64,000 bases of DNA from Labrys miyagiensis (lineage in GTDB: Bacteria; Pseudomonadota; Alphaproteobacteria; Rhizobiales; Labraceae). The notes beneath the pieces were generated by a model. The model worked only from the letters and a program-made list of their open reading frames with translations. It made no database searches and had not been told where the DNA came from. The stretch covers positions 62,001 to 126,000 of the forward strand of contig NZ_BSPC01000009.1 of NCBI RefSeq assembly GCF_030160835.1. The letters are read 5' to 3'. Of the stretch, positions 41,539-50,028 are shown piece after piece (the first letter of the stretch is position 1; each line of letters begins with the position of its first letter). The position numbers were made by a program, and so were the translations under genes.

Positions 41539-42624
41539 TTAGACGCTGGCGGCGAGGATGTGCTGCTTGTCCTCGATCTGTTGCATGAGCTTGTTCCAGG
41601 AGGTGACGAAGGCCTCCGCCCCCTCCTTTTGCAACGCCGCGGCAAGGTCGTCGACATCGATGCCACGGCCCGCGAACTCCCGGATCAAGGCATCGGCCGC
41701 TTCGATATCTTCGACCGAGGCCCGGCCGAGCTCGCCGTGATCCGCAAAGGCGTGCAGGGTTTTCTCCGGCATGGTGTCGATGGTATCGGGCACGGCGAAA
41801 GCTTCGACATACAGGGTGTCGCGCGCGGTGGGATCCTTGGTGCCCGTGCTGGCCCATAGCAGGCGTTGTGGCACCGCCCCGGCGGCCTCGAGACGCTTCC
41901 AGCGCGGCGAAGCCAATATCGTGCGGTAGGACCTGTAGGCCTGCGCACCGACGGCGATGCCAAGGCGGTTGTGCAGGTCCGTGGGCACCTTGTCGAGCAC
42001 CGCCTTGTCCCAGCGGCTGATGAACAGCGAAGCAACCGACCGGATCTTCGGATCAAGCCCCAGAGCGATGCGACGTTCGATGCCGCGCAGATAGGCTTCG
42101 GCCGCGGCTTCATAATGCTTGGGCGAGAACAGCAAGGTGACGTTGATCGGCACACCCGCGATGATGGCTTCCTCGATCGCCGGCACGCCCTCGGCCGTGC
42201 CGGGAATCTTTACGTGGAGATTGGGCCTGGCCGCCTGGCGGTGGATGCGTCTGGCCGCGTCGATGCTGCCCTGGGTATCCCGCGCGAGCAAAGGCGAGAC
42301 CTCCATCGACACCCAGCCATCGACACCACGCGTCTCCTCGAAGATAGGCTGGAAGAGGTCGGCGGCACGGCGCAGATCCTCCAGCGCCAGCTCTATGAAG
42401 GTGGCTTCGCCCGACAGCTGCGAGGCCGAATGGGTACGTAAGCTTGCGTCATAGGCGCTCGTATTCGCCAGCGCCTGCTGGAAGATCGTCGGATTGGAGG
42501 TCAGGCCCGTGATCGAGAACTCATCGATATAGCGGCGCAGGGTCCCGTCATCCAGAATCTGGCGGCTGATATTGTCGAGCCACAGACTTTGGCCAAGGTC
42601 GTGCAACTCTACCGTCCTGTTCAT
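41539..42624 (-). CDS. tal: Transaldolase
   Basis: 361 residues, the long TalA/TAL-like form (type with glucose-6-phosphate isomerase fusions in other bacteria, here not fused). Opening QSLWLDNISRQILDDGTLRR, GLTSNPTIFQQAL, and the Schiff-base Lys139 in LHVKIPGTAEG. LLFSPKHYEAAAEAYLRGIE and SVASLFISRWD are standard. It transfers dihydroxyacetone units between sedoheptulose-7-phosphate and glyceraldehyde-3-phosphate in the cytosol. It converges on the epimerase gene with 9 bases between stops. AGGAGG lies 7-10 bases before the ATG. Confidence 0.93.
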   Translation of the reverse strand: MNRTVELHDLGQSLWLDNISRQILDDGTLRRYIDEFSITGLTSNPTIFQQALANTSAYDASLRTHSASQLSGEATFIELALEDLRRAADLFQPIFEETRGVDGWVSMEVSPLLARDTQGSIDAARRIHRQAARPNLHVKIPGTAEGVPAIEEAIIAGVPINVTLLFSPKHYEAAAEAYLRGIERRIALGLDPKIRSVASLFISRWDKAVLDKVPTDLHNRLGIAVGAQAYRSYRTILASPRWKRLEAAGAVPQRLLWASTGTKDPTARDTLYVEAFAVPDTIDTMPEKTLHAFADHGELGRASVEDIEAADALIREFAGRGIDVDDLAAALQKEGAEAFVTSWNKLMQQIEDKQHILAASV

Positions 42625-42720
42625 GTGGAGCCTCCTTATGATCTGAAAAGCCGGCCGATCCGGAGCCCGTTCTCTCGCAGGCCTTCGATTGCCCGCAACG
42701 GCGCGGCCTCGTCCATGACA

Positions 42721-43053
42721 TCAAGGGCCGGTGACGTGAATTGTTCCCCTCATGCCGGGATGGAACTTGCAAAAATACGCCAGCTCCCCTGGTCGCGTCA
42801 GCTTGAGGCGCCTGGTCGCGCCCATTGGCAGGGCGATGTCCCATTGGCCGCCGCGTGCCGTTGCAGTGTGGTCGATGAAGTCGTCGTTCTGCCATTCAAT
42901 AATGTCCCCCGGATGAGCGACGACCACCGGTGGGTCGAAGGCAACATCGTTGATCTTGACCTTGATGGTGGCCGCCAAAGCGTTCGCGCCGATAGACGCG
43001 AACGCCAGGGCTGCCCCGAAGCCAAGACAGACTGCCAGGGCATGGCGTTTCAT
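42721..43053 (-). CDS. Small exported cupredoxin (type 1 copper protein)
   Basis: 110 residues. Signal peptide MKRHALAVCLGFGAALAFAS, cleavage near ANALAA. The cupredoxin domain carries all four type 1 copper ligands: His62 in DHTATARG, then Cys95, His98 and Met101 in YFCKFHPGM. It should be a periplasmic electron carrier or copper-binding protein of the amicyanin/plastocyanin type. Its ATG overlaps the stop of the DUF4142 gene (ATGA), so the pair is one operon, driven by the promoter at 43610-43639. Confidence 0.92.
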   Translation of the reverse strand: MKRHALAVCLGFGAALAFASIGANALAATIKVKINDVAFDPPVVVAHPGDIIEWQNDDFIDHTATARGGQWDIALPMGATRRLKLTRPGELAYFCKFHPGMRGTIHVTGP

Positions 43054-43574
43054 TTCAGCGTGCCCGCGAGATGTTCGGCATGCTGCTCATGGCCCTGGAA
43101 GATCTTCAGGCCGGTCTGAAGCAGGCTTTTGAGCTCCCCATTGCTGGCATCGGGGATCAGCGTGGTTTCGAGGGCACCGTCTACGGTCTTGTGATAGGCG
43201 ACCTCGTTGTCCACATAGGCCTTGTCGAAGGCGGAACCCTCGAGGGCGGCCATTGTCGCCCGCTGGGTATCGGCCTGCTTGACCAGGCCTTTGCTCACAT
43301 CATTGTCCTCCGGCGTGACCTTCAGCTTCTTCACCAGGGCAAGCGCCTTCTGATTCACGGCTTCATGATCCCTCACCATGTTCGTGGCGAAGGCGATCAC
43401 CTCCTTGTTCTTCGATTTTTTCAGCGCCAGCTTGGCCGCTTCGACATCGATAACACCGGCCGTATAGGCGATATGGGCAATTTGCGGATCGGTGAGCTTG
43501 GCGGCCTGCGCCGGCGCTGCGGCGGTGAGGATAGCGAGAAGGGCGGCCGCTCCCGCAAGTTTGGCAATCAACAT
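43050..43574 (-). CDS. Exported DUF4142 protein
   Basis: 174 residues. Signal peptide (LIAKLAGAAALLAILTAAAP, cleavage near AQA) and a helical ferritin-like DUF4142 domain: DPQIAHIAYTAGVIDVEAAK, FATNMVRDHEAVNQKALALV, AYVDNEVAYHKTVDGALETT. Proteins of this family are periplasmic and often belong to stress regulons; no enzymatic activity is established. The upstream region carries a promoter motif shared with the neighbouring sigma gene. It is translated together with a cupredoxin, suggesting a copper- or redox-linked envelope function. Confidence 0.9.
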   Translation of the reverse strand: MLIAKLAGAAALLAILTAAAPAQAAKLTDPQIAHIAYTAGVIDVEAAKLALKKSKNKEVIAFATNMVRDHEAVNQKALALVKKLKVTPEDNDVSKGLVKQADTQRATMAALEGSAFDKAYVDNEVAYHKTVDGALETTLIPDASNGELKSLLQTGLKIFQGHEQHAEHLAGTLK

Positions 43575-43609
43575 GAAATCTCTCCCGAGTTGGATAGGCT
43601 TTGCGGGAG

Positions 43610-43639
43610 ATTGGATGCACTCCGGACCAGAGGGTTCCC
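43610..43639 (-). promoter_or_regulatory. Probable ECF promoter of the DUF4142-cupredoxin operon
   Basis: On the minus strand GGGAACC (43639-43633), 17 bases, then TCCAAT (43615-43610), preceded by GCA. The same pattern and spacing lie in front of the sigma gene (44376-44347). The DUF4142 ATG is 36 bases downstream. Confidence 0.75.
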
Positions 43640-43644
43640 GGGTT

Positions 43645-44319
43645 TCAGGCCTTGGACAGGATCTTTTCGAGCACGGCCTGGGTCATGCGCTCGCAACGCC
43701 AGCCATCGAACGGAAAAGCGTTCATCAGGAAGGGTCCGGACTGCCGCTCGAGGGCCTCCCGCAACAGACGCCGGGCCCGATGCAGGCGCGTCTTCACCGT
43801 CTCCGGGCGGATAGCGAGCAGTTCCGCGGTCTCCTCGAGACTCATGTCCTCGATCACCCGCGCCACCAGGACGACCCGATAGGCATCGGGCAATTCGTCG
43901 ACGGCCTTTTCCATCAGAGCCTGGATCTGCCTTTGCGCCATGACGCGCTCCGGATCGGCTTCGGCCGACAGGGTGGGAAACGGGATCACCTGGCCTCCCA
44001 CGATCGCGCGGCCGGTTTCGAGGCGAACAGCAGGCCTTCTCTCGCGTACCCGGCCGAGGGCCTCGTTCATGACGATACGAGTCAACCACGTCGTCAGGCT
44101 GGAGTCGCGACGGAATCCCGATAGCGCGGCGAACGCCTTCATATAGGCAGCCTGCAGCACATCCTCGGCTTCGGAATCACTTCGCAATATGCCGCGGGCG
44201 ATGCGATAGAGCCGCCGGTTATGCTGCGTGGTGATCGCCCGGATCGCCTCGGGGTCGTGCAGGATCGCCCTGTCGATCAGGTCGCCCGCGCTGGTCGGTT
44301 CGAGCTTTGGCGTGGCCAT
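43645..44319 (-). CDS. ECF-type RNA polymerase sigma factor
   Basis: 224 residues. Region 2: YRIARGILRSDSEAEDVLQA then AYMKAFAALSGFRRDSSLTT and WLTRIVMNEALGRVRER. Region 4: LPDAYRVVLVARVIEDMSLE and ETAELLAIRPETVKTRLHRA. A C-terminal tail (FPFDGWRCERMTQAVLEKIL) is shared by many rhizobial ECF factors of this type. The start is set at ATG 44319 because the putative autoregulatory promoter covers the upstream ATG 44361. No anti-sigma gene is adjacent. It precedes the DUF4142-cupredoxin operon, its likely target. Confidence 0.9.
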   Translation of the reverse strand: MATPKLEPTSAGDLIDRAILHDPEAIRAITTQHNRRLYRIARGILRSDSEAEDVLQAAYMKAFAALSGFRRDSSLTTWLTRIVMNEALGRVRERRPAVRLETGRAIVGGQVIPFPTLSAEADPERVMAQRQIQALMEKAVDELPDAYRVVLVARVIEDMSLEETAELLAIRPETVKTRLHRARRLLREALERQSGPFLMNAFPFDGWRCERMTQAVLEKILSKA

Positions 44320-44346
44320 TTTCACGATGCTCCCGTGTTCCGACCC

Positions 44347-44376
44347 ATTGGATGCGGTCATCGCGGAAAGGTTCCC
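44347..44376 (-). promoter_or_regulatory. Probable autoregulated ECF promoter of the sigma gene
   Basis: GGGAACC (44376-44370), 17 bases, then TCCAAT (44352-44347) on the minus strand, matching the motif upstream of the DUF4142 gene in both boxes, in spacing, and in the GCA before the -10 box. Confidence 0.75.
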
Positions 44377-44540
44377 GGGAAAATTCCGGGCAACGCCTCC
44401 ATCATCGGCGGGCGACTGCCTGTCATCGCACCGTCGAGGGCTTGGCCTGCGAATCGTCGCCGGCCGTCCGGAAAGGCCCGGGCTCGCAACCCCGATTGCT
44501 TTGCGACCGACCGGCTAGCGAGATCTCATGGCCGCGAGCC

Positions 44541-45281
44541 TCAGATATCCTGGTTTTGCGGCAACATCACGAGGTCCCGGATCGTTACGTTCGGCGGGCG
44601 GGTCAGCATGAAGAGCAGTGCCTCAGCGACATCCTCCGAGCGCAGCCCGCCGCGCTCGGCCGCGCGGCGCTCGATCTCGGCGGGATCGGTAATGCCCCAC
44701 AATTCATTCAGCACCATGCCCGGCGCCAGCGAGCCGATGCGCACATTGTGCGGGGCGATCTGGCGGCGCACGCCATGCACGAAGCTCTGCACCGCATGTT
44801 TGCTGGCCGAATAGACAGGCTCCCACTGGATGGCCTGGTGCCCGGAGACCGAGGAGGTGACGACGATATCGCCGCTGCGCCGGGCGATCATGCCGGGCAG
44901 CACCGCATGCACAGTGCGGAAGACAGCGTTGATATTCAGGGTGAGCAGCTTGTCCCAGTCGTCGGGATTGCCGTCGGCGACATCGCCGGCGATATAGCTG
45001 CCGGCATTGGCGAACAAGATGTCGGTGGCGCCGAAGCGCTTGCCCGCCGCCTCCATCACCGCAGCGGTTGCGCTGGGGTCGACCAGGTCGGCAGCGATCG
45101 TCAGGGTCTCCCCGCCGATCTCGGCCGCGAGCGCCGCGAGCTTGTCGGCCGAACGCGCCACCAATACCTGCTTGACGCCTTCTTCGGCGAAACGCCGCGC
45201 CACCGCCCGGCCGATGCCCGAACTCGCGCCGGTGACGATCATTACCTTGCCGCCAAGAGAAGCCGTTCTTCCCGAACCCAT
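44541..45281 (-). CDS. Short-chain dehydrogenase/reductase (COG4221 type)
   Basis: 246 residues. Cofactor loop TGASSGIG (residues 16-23), LFANAGSY, active site VVTSSVSGHQ then YSASKHAVQSF, and the family-typical end DVAEALLFMLTRPPNVTIRD then LVMLPQNQD. The latter is typical of the COG4221 serine/polyol dehydrogenase branch. It is divergent from a tagatose 3-epimerase-type gene, so a polyol or ketose oxidoreductase role (polyol to ketose) is a reasonable inference. The ATG at 45281 has GGGAGGAAGG directly upstream, a strong site. Confidence 0.9.
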   Translation of the reverse strand: MGSGRTASLGGKVMIVTGASSGIGRAVARRFAEEGVKQVLVARSADKLAALAAEIGGETLTIAADLVDPSATAAVMEAAGKRFGATDILFANAGSYIAGDVADGNPDDWDKLLTLNINAVFRTVHAVLPGMIARRSGDIVVTSSVSGHQAIQWEPVYSASKHAVQSFVHGVRRQIAPHNVRIGSLAPGMVLNELWGITDPAEIERRAAERGGLRSEDVAEALLFMLTRPPNVTIRDLVMLPQNQDI

Positions 45282-45336
45282 GCCTTCCTCCCTGCCCGCC
45301 GTTGCCCGGCGGTTTTGTCGATCTTTGCCACGCTCT

Positions 45337-45466
45337 CCTGTCATTCCCGGCCGAGCCGCCCTCAAGCGTAGCGAGAGAGAGCGGGGGAAGGGAATCCAGG
45401 GGCGGCAGTCCGAGACCTTCGGCCCCTGGATCCCCTTCCCGCGCTACGCGCGCCGGGGATGACAGG
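45337..45466. repeat. Dispersed inverted repeat, family C
   Basis: Begins CCTGTCATTCCCGGC, ends GCCGGGGATGACAGG. Middle arms GGGGAAGGGAATCCAGGGG and CCCCTGGATCCCCTTCCC. It lies in the divergent gap between the SDR and the sugar isomerase genes. Confidence 0.87.
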
Positions 45467-45623
45467 GTCACGTTGTTGCCAAAGACGATCCATGAATCAT
45501 CCGGCAACTTGAACCGCTTTCAGTTTGCTGCTACCCACAACAAATAAGCAACCGCAAAATCGTAACGATGCCGTCCAGGCACGTAAAGTGCCCCAACGGC
45601 GCGAAAAAGGGCAGGGACGGCAC

Positions 45624-46508
45624 ATGGAAAAGCTGGGCATTCATTCCTTTGTCTGGACGGGCGGCACCACGCAGCAGGAGCTTGAGGGCGCGATGGAGAA
45701 GTCGCATCGCCTCGGCTACAAGCTGATCGAATTTCCCCGCCTCGATCCCAAGAAGTTCGACGTCTCCTGGCTCGCCAAGCGCCTTGCGGATTACGAACTC
45801 AAGGTTACCGTCACCATGGGCCTGCCGCTCGACGGCGACATCTCCAGCGAGGACGCCGCCGTGGTGGAGCGTGGCGAGCAGATCCTTTCGGATGCGGTGG
45901 CGATCACCCGGGACCTCGGCGGCCAGAAACTCGGCGGCATCATCTTCTCCGCCCATACCAAATATAAGAGCCTGCCGACCCAGAAGGGCTGGGACAACAG
46001 CGTCGGTGCCCTCTCGCGCGTCGCACCCAAGGCCAAGGAGGCGGGCGTGACGCTCAACCTCGAGGTGGTCAACCGCTTCGAGACCAACCTGCTCAACACC
46101 ACGGCGCAGGGTCTCGCCTTCATCAAGGATACCGGCGCCGACAACATTTTCCTGCACCTCGACACCTTCCACATGAACATCGAGGAAGCCGATCCCGTGC
46201 AGGCGATCAAGTTCGCCGGCGACAAGCTCGGCTATTTCCATATCGGCGAGAGCAATCGCGGCTTCCTGGGCTCGGGCGTGATCAACTTCCCGGCCATCTT
46301 CGACGCCCTGGTCGCCAGCGGCTACGATGACTGGGTCACCTTCGAGAGCTTCTCCTCCGAGGTGGTGGACGAAGACCTTTCCATCACCTGCGCGATCTGG
46401 CGCAACACCTGGAAGGACAATGTCGAGGTGGCCCGACACGCCAAGGCCTATATCGAGGACTGCTACAGGGTGGCCAAGCGCAAGGCGGAGACGGCAAGGA
46501 CGGTGTGA
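45624..46508 (+). CDS. Sugar isomerase/epimerase (D-tagatose 3-epimerase family)
   Basis: 294 residues in a TIM barrel. The four metal ligands of ketose 3-epimerases are in place: Glu147 (LNLEVVNRFE), Asp180 (LHLDTFHMNIEE), His206 (YFHIGESNRG) and Glu241 (VTFESFSSE). GESNRGFLGSG contains the substrate-contact Arg. It should interconvert ketoses such as D-tagatose/D-sorbose or D-fructose/D-psicose, with Mn or Co. ATG at 45624 (MEKLGIHSF) has AGGGA nine bases upstream. It heads a plus-strand run with a ROK regulator and a PfkB kinase. Confidence 0.9.
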   Translation: MEKLGIHSFVWTGGTTQQELEGAMEKSHRLGYKLIEFPRLDPKKFDVSWLAKRLADYELKVTVTMGLPLDGDISSEDAAVVERGEQILSDAVAITRDLGGQKLGGIIFSAHTKYKSLPTQKGWDNSVGALSRVAPKAKEAGVTLNLEVVNRFETNLLNTTAQGLAFIKDTGADNIFLHLDTFHMNIEEADPVQAIKFAGDKLGYFHIGESNRGFLGSGVINFPAIFDALVASGYDDWVTFESFSSEVVDEDLSITCAIWRNTWKDNVEVARHAKAYIEDCYRVAKRKAETARTV

Positions 46509-46510
46509 TC

Positions 46511-46679
46511 CTGGGAGCACGGACGTCTCGTCCGCTCTTGGAAGCGAGCCGTCATTCGGCATACCCGCGACGAAGCCTCGCTTGGTCAGGAAAATGCCGG
46601 TCTGAAGACCGGCACACCAGAGTGCTCCAACCTGCACTGGCCTCGCTTCCAAGAGCGGACGAGACGTCCGCGCTCCCAG
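46511..46679. repeat. Dispersed inverted repeat, family B
   Basis: Left arm CTGGGAGCACGGACGTCTCG then TCCGCTCTTGG; right arm CCAAGAGCGGACGAGACGTC then CGCGCTCCCAG. The centre holds a further hairpin GCCGGTCTGAAGACCGGC (46593-46610, family D-like). It lies between the isomerase and the ROK gene. Confidence 0.9.
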
Positions 46680-46743
46680 CCATTTGCATCCCCTCCGCCT
46701 TCGTGGAATAGACTGCAACCGTACTTTTCCCGGACTCCTCCCC

Positions 46744-47976
46744 TTGGCAACGCCGCAAACCGTCCGTCACCTCAACGAAATCAGGGCGCTCAACGCGCTG
46801 TTCCGCAACGCGGGCATGAGCCGGGCGGATTTGGCGCGCGCGCTCGGCCTCAACCGCTCGACCACCGGCAACATCATCACCAGCCTGATGACGGGGGGCC
46901 TTGCCGTCGAGCGGCCGAGCACGCCGCGTGGCGAGGCCGCGGCCAAGACTGGTCGCCCCGGCATCCAGGTGCAGATCGATCCGGTGGGCGCGAGCTTCCT
47001 CGGCGCAGAGATCGGCGTCGACCGCCTCACGGTCGTCGCTATCGACATGGCGGCGCAGGAGATCTCGCGCGTCTCCATTCCCTTCCCCACCTTCGCCGAG
47101 ACCCCGGAGGCCGGCATCGACCGCATGGCGGCGCTGATCGGCGAGGTGATGGGCAGGCTCGCCAATCCCGGCCGGATCAAGGGCCTGTGCGTGGCTCTGC
47201 CTGCCCTGCTCGATACCGACGGGCTGGTGATCAACGGCCTGATTCTGGGCTGGCGCAATGTCCGGCTGAAGGCGATGATTGCCGAGCGCATCGTGGCACG
47301 CTTCCCCGACCTCGACTTCGACATCTCCATCGAGAACGACGCCAATGCCTTCGCGATTGCCGAGACCTATCGCGACACCACCCATCGCTCGGAAACCGTT
47401 GCCTTCCTGCTGATCGAGAACGGCGCGGGCGGCGGCGTCGTCATCGGTGGGCGGCTGTTCCGCGGCTCGGCGGGGCTTGCCGGCGAATTCGGCCAGATCG
47501 TGCTCGGCGGCCCCGGCTTCTATGCCGGCCGGCACAAGCCCGGGCATCTGGAGAGCTATATCGGCAAGGACGCCGTGCTCGCCCGCTATCGCGAGAATGG
47601 CGCGCCTGATGACGCCGACATCGATCACCTCCTGCAGGCATTGGCGCGGAGCGACACGGCGGCGCTGAAGACGGCGCAGGCCTGGGGCCAGGGCCTGGCG
47701 ATGGGGCTCATCCAGGTCACCAGCGTGCTCAATCCCGGCCTGATCATCCTCGGCGGCTCCGTGGCGCCGATCTTCCCCCATGTGGCGCGGGAGGTGGAAG
47801 AGGCCATGCAGCGCGAATTGCTCGAAGGCTTCCCGATGCCGAAGATCGAGACCTCCTCGCTCGGCCTGGAAGGCCCGGCCCTCGGCGCGGCGCTCCTGAT
47901 GCACCAGCGCATGTTCTCGATCGACGAAAGCGCGATCTATGCCAGCGAGCAGCCGATCACCTTGTTCCAGAGCTGA
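46744..47976 (+). CDS. ROK-family transcriptional repressor (NagC/XylR type)
   Basis: About 410 residues. N-terminal winged HTH (VRHLNEIRALNALFRNAGMS then RADLARALGLNRSTTGNIIT), followed by the ROK actin-like fold: FLGAEIGVDRLTVVAIDM (phosphate 1), ENDANAFAIAE, and NGAGGGVVIGGRLFRGSAGL then AGEFGQIVLGG. It lacks the full CxCGxxGC zinc motif at the position where ROK kinases carry it (here GPGFYAGRHKPGHLESYIG), so it is probably a sugar-sensing repressor without kinase activity. The start is a TTG at 46744 with no clear ribosome binding site, so it is uncertain. Its target is likely the surrounding ketose locus. Confidence 0.88.
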   Translation: MATPQTVRHLNEIRALNALFRNAGMSRADLARALGLNRSTTGNIITSLMTGGLAVERPSTPRGEAAAKTGRPGIQVQIDPVGASFLGAEIGVDRLTVVAIDMAAQEISRVSIPFPTFAETPEAGIDRMAALIGEVMGRLANPGRIKGLCVALPALLDTDGLVINGLILGWRNVRLKAMIAERIVARFPDLDFDISIENDANAFAIAETYRDTTHRSETVAFLLIENGAGGGVVIGGRLFRGSAGLAGEFGQIVLGGPGFYAGRHKPGHLESYIGKDAVLARYRENGAPDDADIDHLLQALARSDTAALKTAQAWGQGLAMGLIQVTSVLNPGLIILGGSVAPIFPHVAREVEEAMQRELLEGFPMPKIETSSLGLEGPALGAALLMHQRMFSIDESAIYASEQPITLFQS

Positions 47977-48043
47977 GGGGTGGGGGGGAGAAGAGATGAA
48001 CACAAGGCGCGACGAGCCTCCCCATCCTGAGAGGTTCCCCCCA

Positions 48044-48997
48044 ATGATCGAAGGCAAGATCGTCACCATCGGCGAGATCCTGGTGGAGATCATGGCGACC
48101 ACCGCCGGCAACGGCTTCCTTGAGCCCCAGCCGCTGATCGGTCCCTTTCCGAGCGGGGCGCCAGCCATCTTCATCGACCAGGTCGGCAAGCTCGGCCATC
48201 CCGCCGGTATCGTGGCCGCGGTGGGGGACGACGATTTCGGCACGCTCAACCTCGAACGCCTGAAACAGGATGGCGTCGACGTCTCGGCGGTGGCCATCCA
48301 CCCCGGCGCCGCGACCGGCAGCGCCTTCGTGCGCTATCGGCCGGATGGCGGGCGTGCTTTCGTCTACAACATGCGCGACAGCGCCGTGGGCCGCATCGCC
48401 GCCACGCCCGAGGCAGGGACGCTGCTGGCTGCCGCCGGCCACCTCCACGTCATGGGCTCCGGCCTGCCGGTGCCGGCGATTGCGGGCATGGTGCGCTCCA
48501 CCCTGCCGGCTCTCAAGGCACGCGGCGGCACCGTCTCCTTCGACCCCAACATCCGCCGCGAGATGATGCGCGACGAGAGCGGCAGAGCCATCTTCCACAG
48601 CGTGCTGTCTGTCACCGATCTCTTCCTGCCTTCGGGCGAGGAACTCTCGCTGTTCTCCGACGAGATCGACGAGGCGAAGGCGATCGCCGCGCTGCTCGAC
48701 GCCGGTGTGAAGGAAATCGTGCTGAAGCGCGGCGAGGCCGGCGCCAGCCATTTCGACCGCAACGGGCGCACCGACATGCCGGGCTTCGTGGTCGCCGAGG
48801 TCGATCCCACTGGCGCGGGCGACTGCTTCGGCGCCACCTTCCTCGTCGCCCGGCGCCTCGGCAAGAGCGTGCTGGAGGCCCTGCGCTACGCCAATGCCGC
48901 GGGCGCCCGGACGGTGACGGTGCAGGGACCGATGGAGGGCAGCTCCAGTTTCGCTGATCTCGACCGCTTCATTGCGCAAACCTCGGTTCGGACCTAG
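48044..48997 (+). CDS. PfkB-family sugar kinase (tagatose kinase-like)
   Basis: 317 residues of the ribokinase fold. VTIGEILVEIMATTAGNGFL at the start, PSGAPAIFIDQVGKLGHPAG as the substrate-side GG-type loop, and DPTGAGDCFGA with catalytic Asp260. The MATT-GNGF and GPFPSGAPAIF segments resemble rhizobial kinases annotated for tagatose. It would phosphorylate the ketose produced by the upstream epimerase. ATG at 48044 matches the family; an ATG at 47996 with a very good GGAG would add 16 residues. It follows the ROK gene by 67 bases. Confidence 0.88.
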   Translation: MIEGKIVTIGEILVEIMATTAGNGFLEPQPLIGPFPSGAPAIFIDQVGKLGHPAGIVAAVGDDDFGTLNLERLKQDGVDVSAVAIHPGAATGSAFVRYRPDGGRAFVYNMRDSAVGRIAATPEAGTLLAAAGHLHVMGSGLPVPAIAGMVRSTLPALKARGGTVSFDPNIRREMMRDESGRAIFHSVLSVTDLFLPSGEELSLFSDEIDEAKAIAALLDAGVKEIVLKRGEAGASHFDRNGRTDMPGFVVAEVDPTGAGDCFGATFLVARRLGKSVLEALRYANAAGARTVTVQGPMEGSSSFADLDRFIAQTSVRT

Positions 48998-49002
48998 AGA
49001 GG

Positions 49003-49080
49003 ATCGGGGGGCGGATTTTCAGATCCGCCTGCAGCATAGGCCGCGCCGGAACAGGCGGGTCTAAAGACCCGCCCCCCGAT
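49003..49080. repeat. Dispersed inverted repeat, family D
   Basis: ATCGGGGGGCGGATTTTCAG at the left and CTAAAGACCCGCCCCCCGAT at the right, with a short centre. It lies right after the sugar kinase stop. Potential terminator. Confidence 0.87.
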
Positions 49081-49102
49081 TGCCCCTCAACCGTGCGGCT
49101 CC

Positions 49103-49753
49103 ATGACCCTTCTTGAAAAAAAGGCTCTGCCCGAGCGTATCGCCGATGTCATGCGCAGCCGCATCATCGCCGGCAGCCTGGCGCCGGATAGCTCGATCCG
49201 CCAGGACCTGCTGGCGGCCGAACTCGGCGTCAGCAAAATCCCGGTACGCGAGGCGCTGGCGCGGCTCGAGCAGGACGGGCTGATCATCTCGCAGACCAAT
49301 CGCGGCTTCTTCGTCGCGCCGCTCTCGGCCGAGGATGCCTATGATGTCTTCGCCCTGCGCCTGAAGATCGAACCCGATGCCGTGGCCTATGGCTGCGAGC
49401 GCGCCGGCACTGCCGACCATCTCTTTGCGCGGAGGGCCCTGGATGCGCTCAACGCGGCCATCTCAGGCCACACCGGCGATATCGGCGCCTGCAACCGCGC
49501 CTTCCACCTCTCGCTGATCCGGCCCGGGCAACGGCGCGTGACCCTGCAGATCGTCGAGCGGCTGCACCTGCTCGCCGAGCGCTACATCTTCAAGCATTTG
49601 GAATCTTCGAGCCGCAACGCGCGGGCAGAGGCCGAGCATGAGGGGTTGCTGGAGAGCTGGATAGCTCGCGATACCAAGGCGGCGGCTGCGAAGACGGCGG
49701 CCCATATCGAGGTGACGCTGGCGGACCTGACGGAGCAGTTCAACGCGGGGTGA
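49103..49753 (+). CDS. GntR-family regulator, FCD subfamily
   Basis: 216 residues. The GntR winged HTH (ERIADVMRSRIIAGSLAPDS then SIRQDLLAAELGVSKIPVRE and ALARLEQDGLIISQTNRGFF) is followed by an FCD domain (AYDVFALRLKIEPDAVAYGC, CNRAFHLSLI, and HEGLLESWIARDTKAAAAKT). The Asp/His positions that bind metal in FCD domains are largely kept. The ATG at 49103 has a weak site. Two roles are plausible: control of the ketose genes upstream, or of the hydroxyproline genes at 38-41.5 kb, whose palindrome is of GntR type. Confidence 0.9.
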   Translation: MTLLEKKALPERIADVMRSRIIAGSLAPDSSIRQDLLAAELGVSKIPVREALARLEQDGLIISQTNRGFFVAPLSAEDAYDVFALRLKIEPDAVAYGCERAGTADHLFARRALDALNAAISGHTGDIGACNRAFHLSLIRPGQRRVTLQIVERLHLLAERYIFKHLESSSRNARAEAEHEGLLESWIARDTKAAAAKTAAHIEVTLADLTEQFNAG

Positions 49754-49787
49754 GGCCCGGAGTTGAGGAGAGGGACGCCGCGCGAAA

Positions 49788-49989
49788 GCCTCCCCCACGA
49801 AGCTGGGGGAGGTGGCCGAACGAAGTGAGGTCGGAGGGGGTGTGGTCAGGATATGGCGTGGGAAACGATACTAGGTCGACGTTCCCAGCACCTTACTCCG
49901 CCCACACCCCCTCCGTCACGACTTCGTCGTGACCAGTGACAACTTCGTACGCGAAGTTGTCACGACACCCCCAGCTTCGTGGGGGAGGC
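49788..49989. repeat. Dispersed inverted repeat, family A (with inner hairpin)
   Basis: GCCTCCCCCACGAAGCTGGG at the left and CCCAGCTTCGTGGGGGAGGC at the right. Inner arms GGAGGGGGTGTGG and CCACACCCCCTCC. An extra hairpin TGACAACTTCGTACGCGAAG then TTGTCA is inserted near 49938-49962. It lies between convergent genes. Confidence 0.9.
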
Positions 49990-50028
49990 TTTCGCGTCGC
50001 GCCCTTCGGCAATTTTTGTCAGTTTACC

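Noticed and set aside
46552-48297. A 581-codon minus-strand frame
   Set aside because: Antisense to the ROK and PfkB genes, both well supported.
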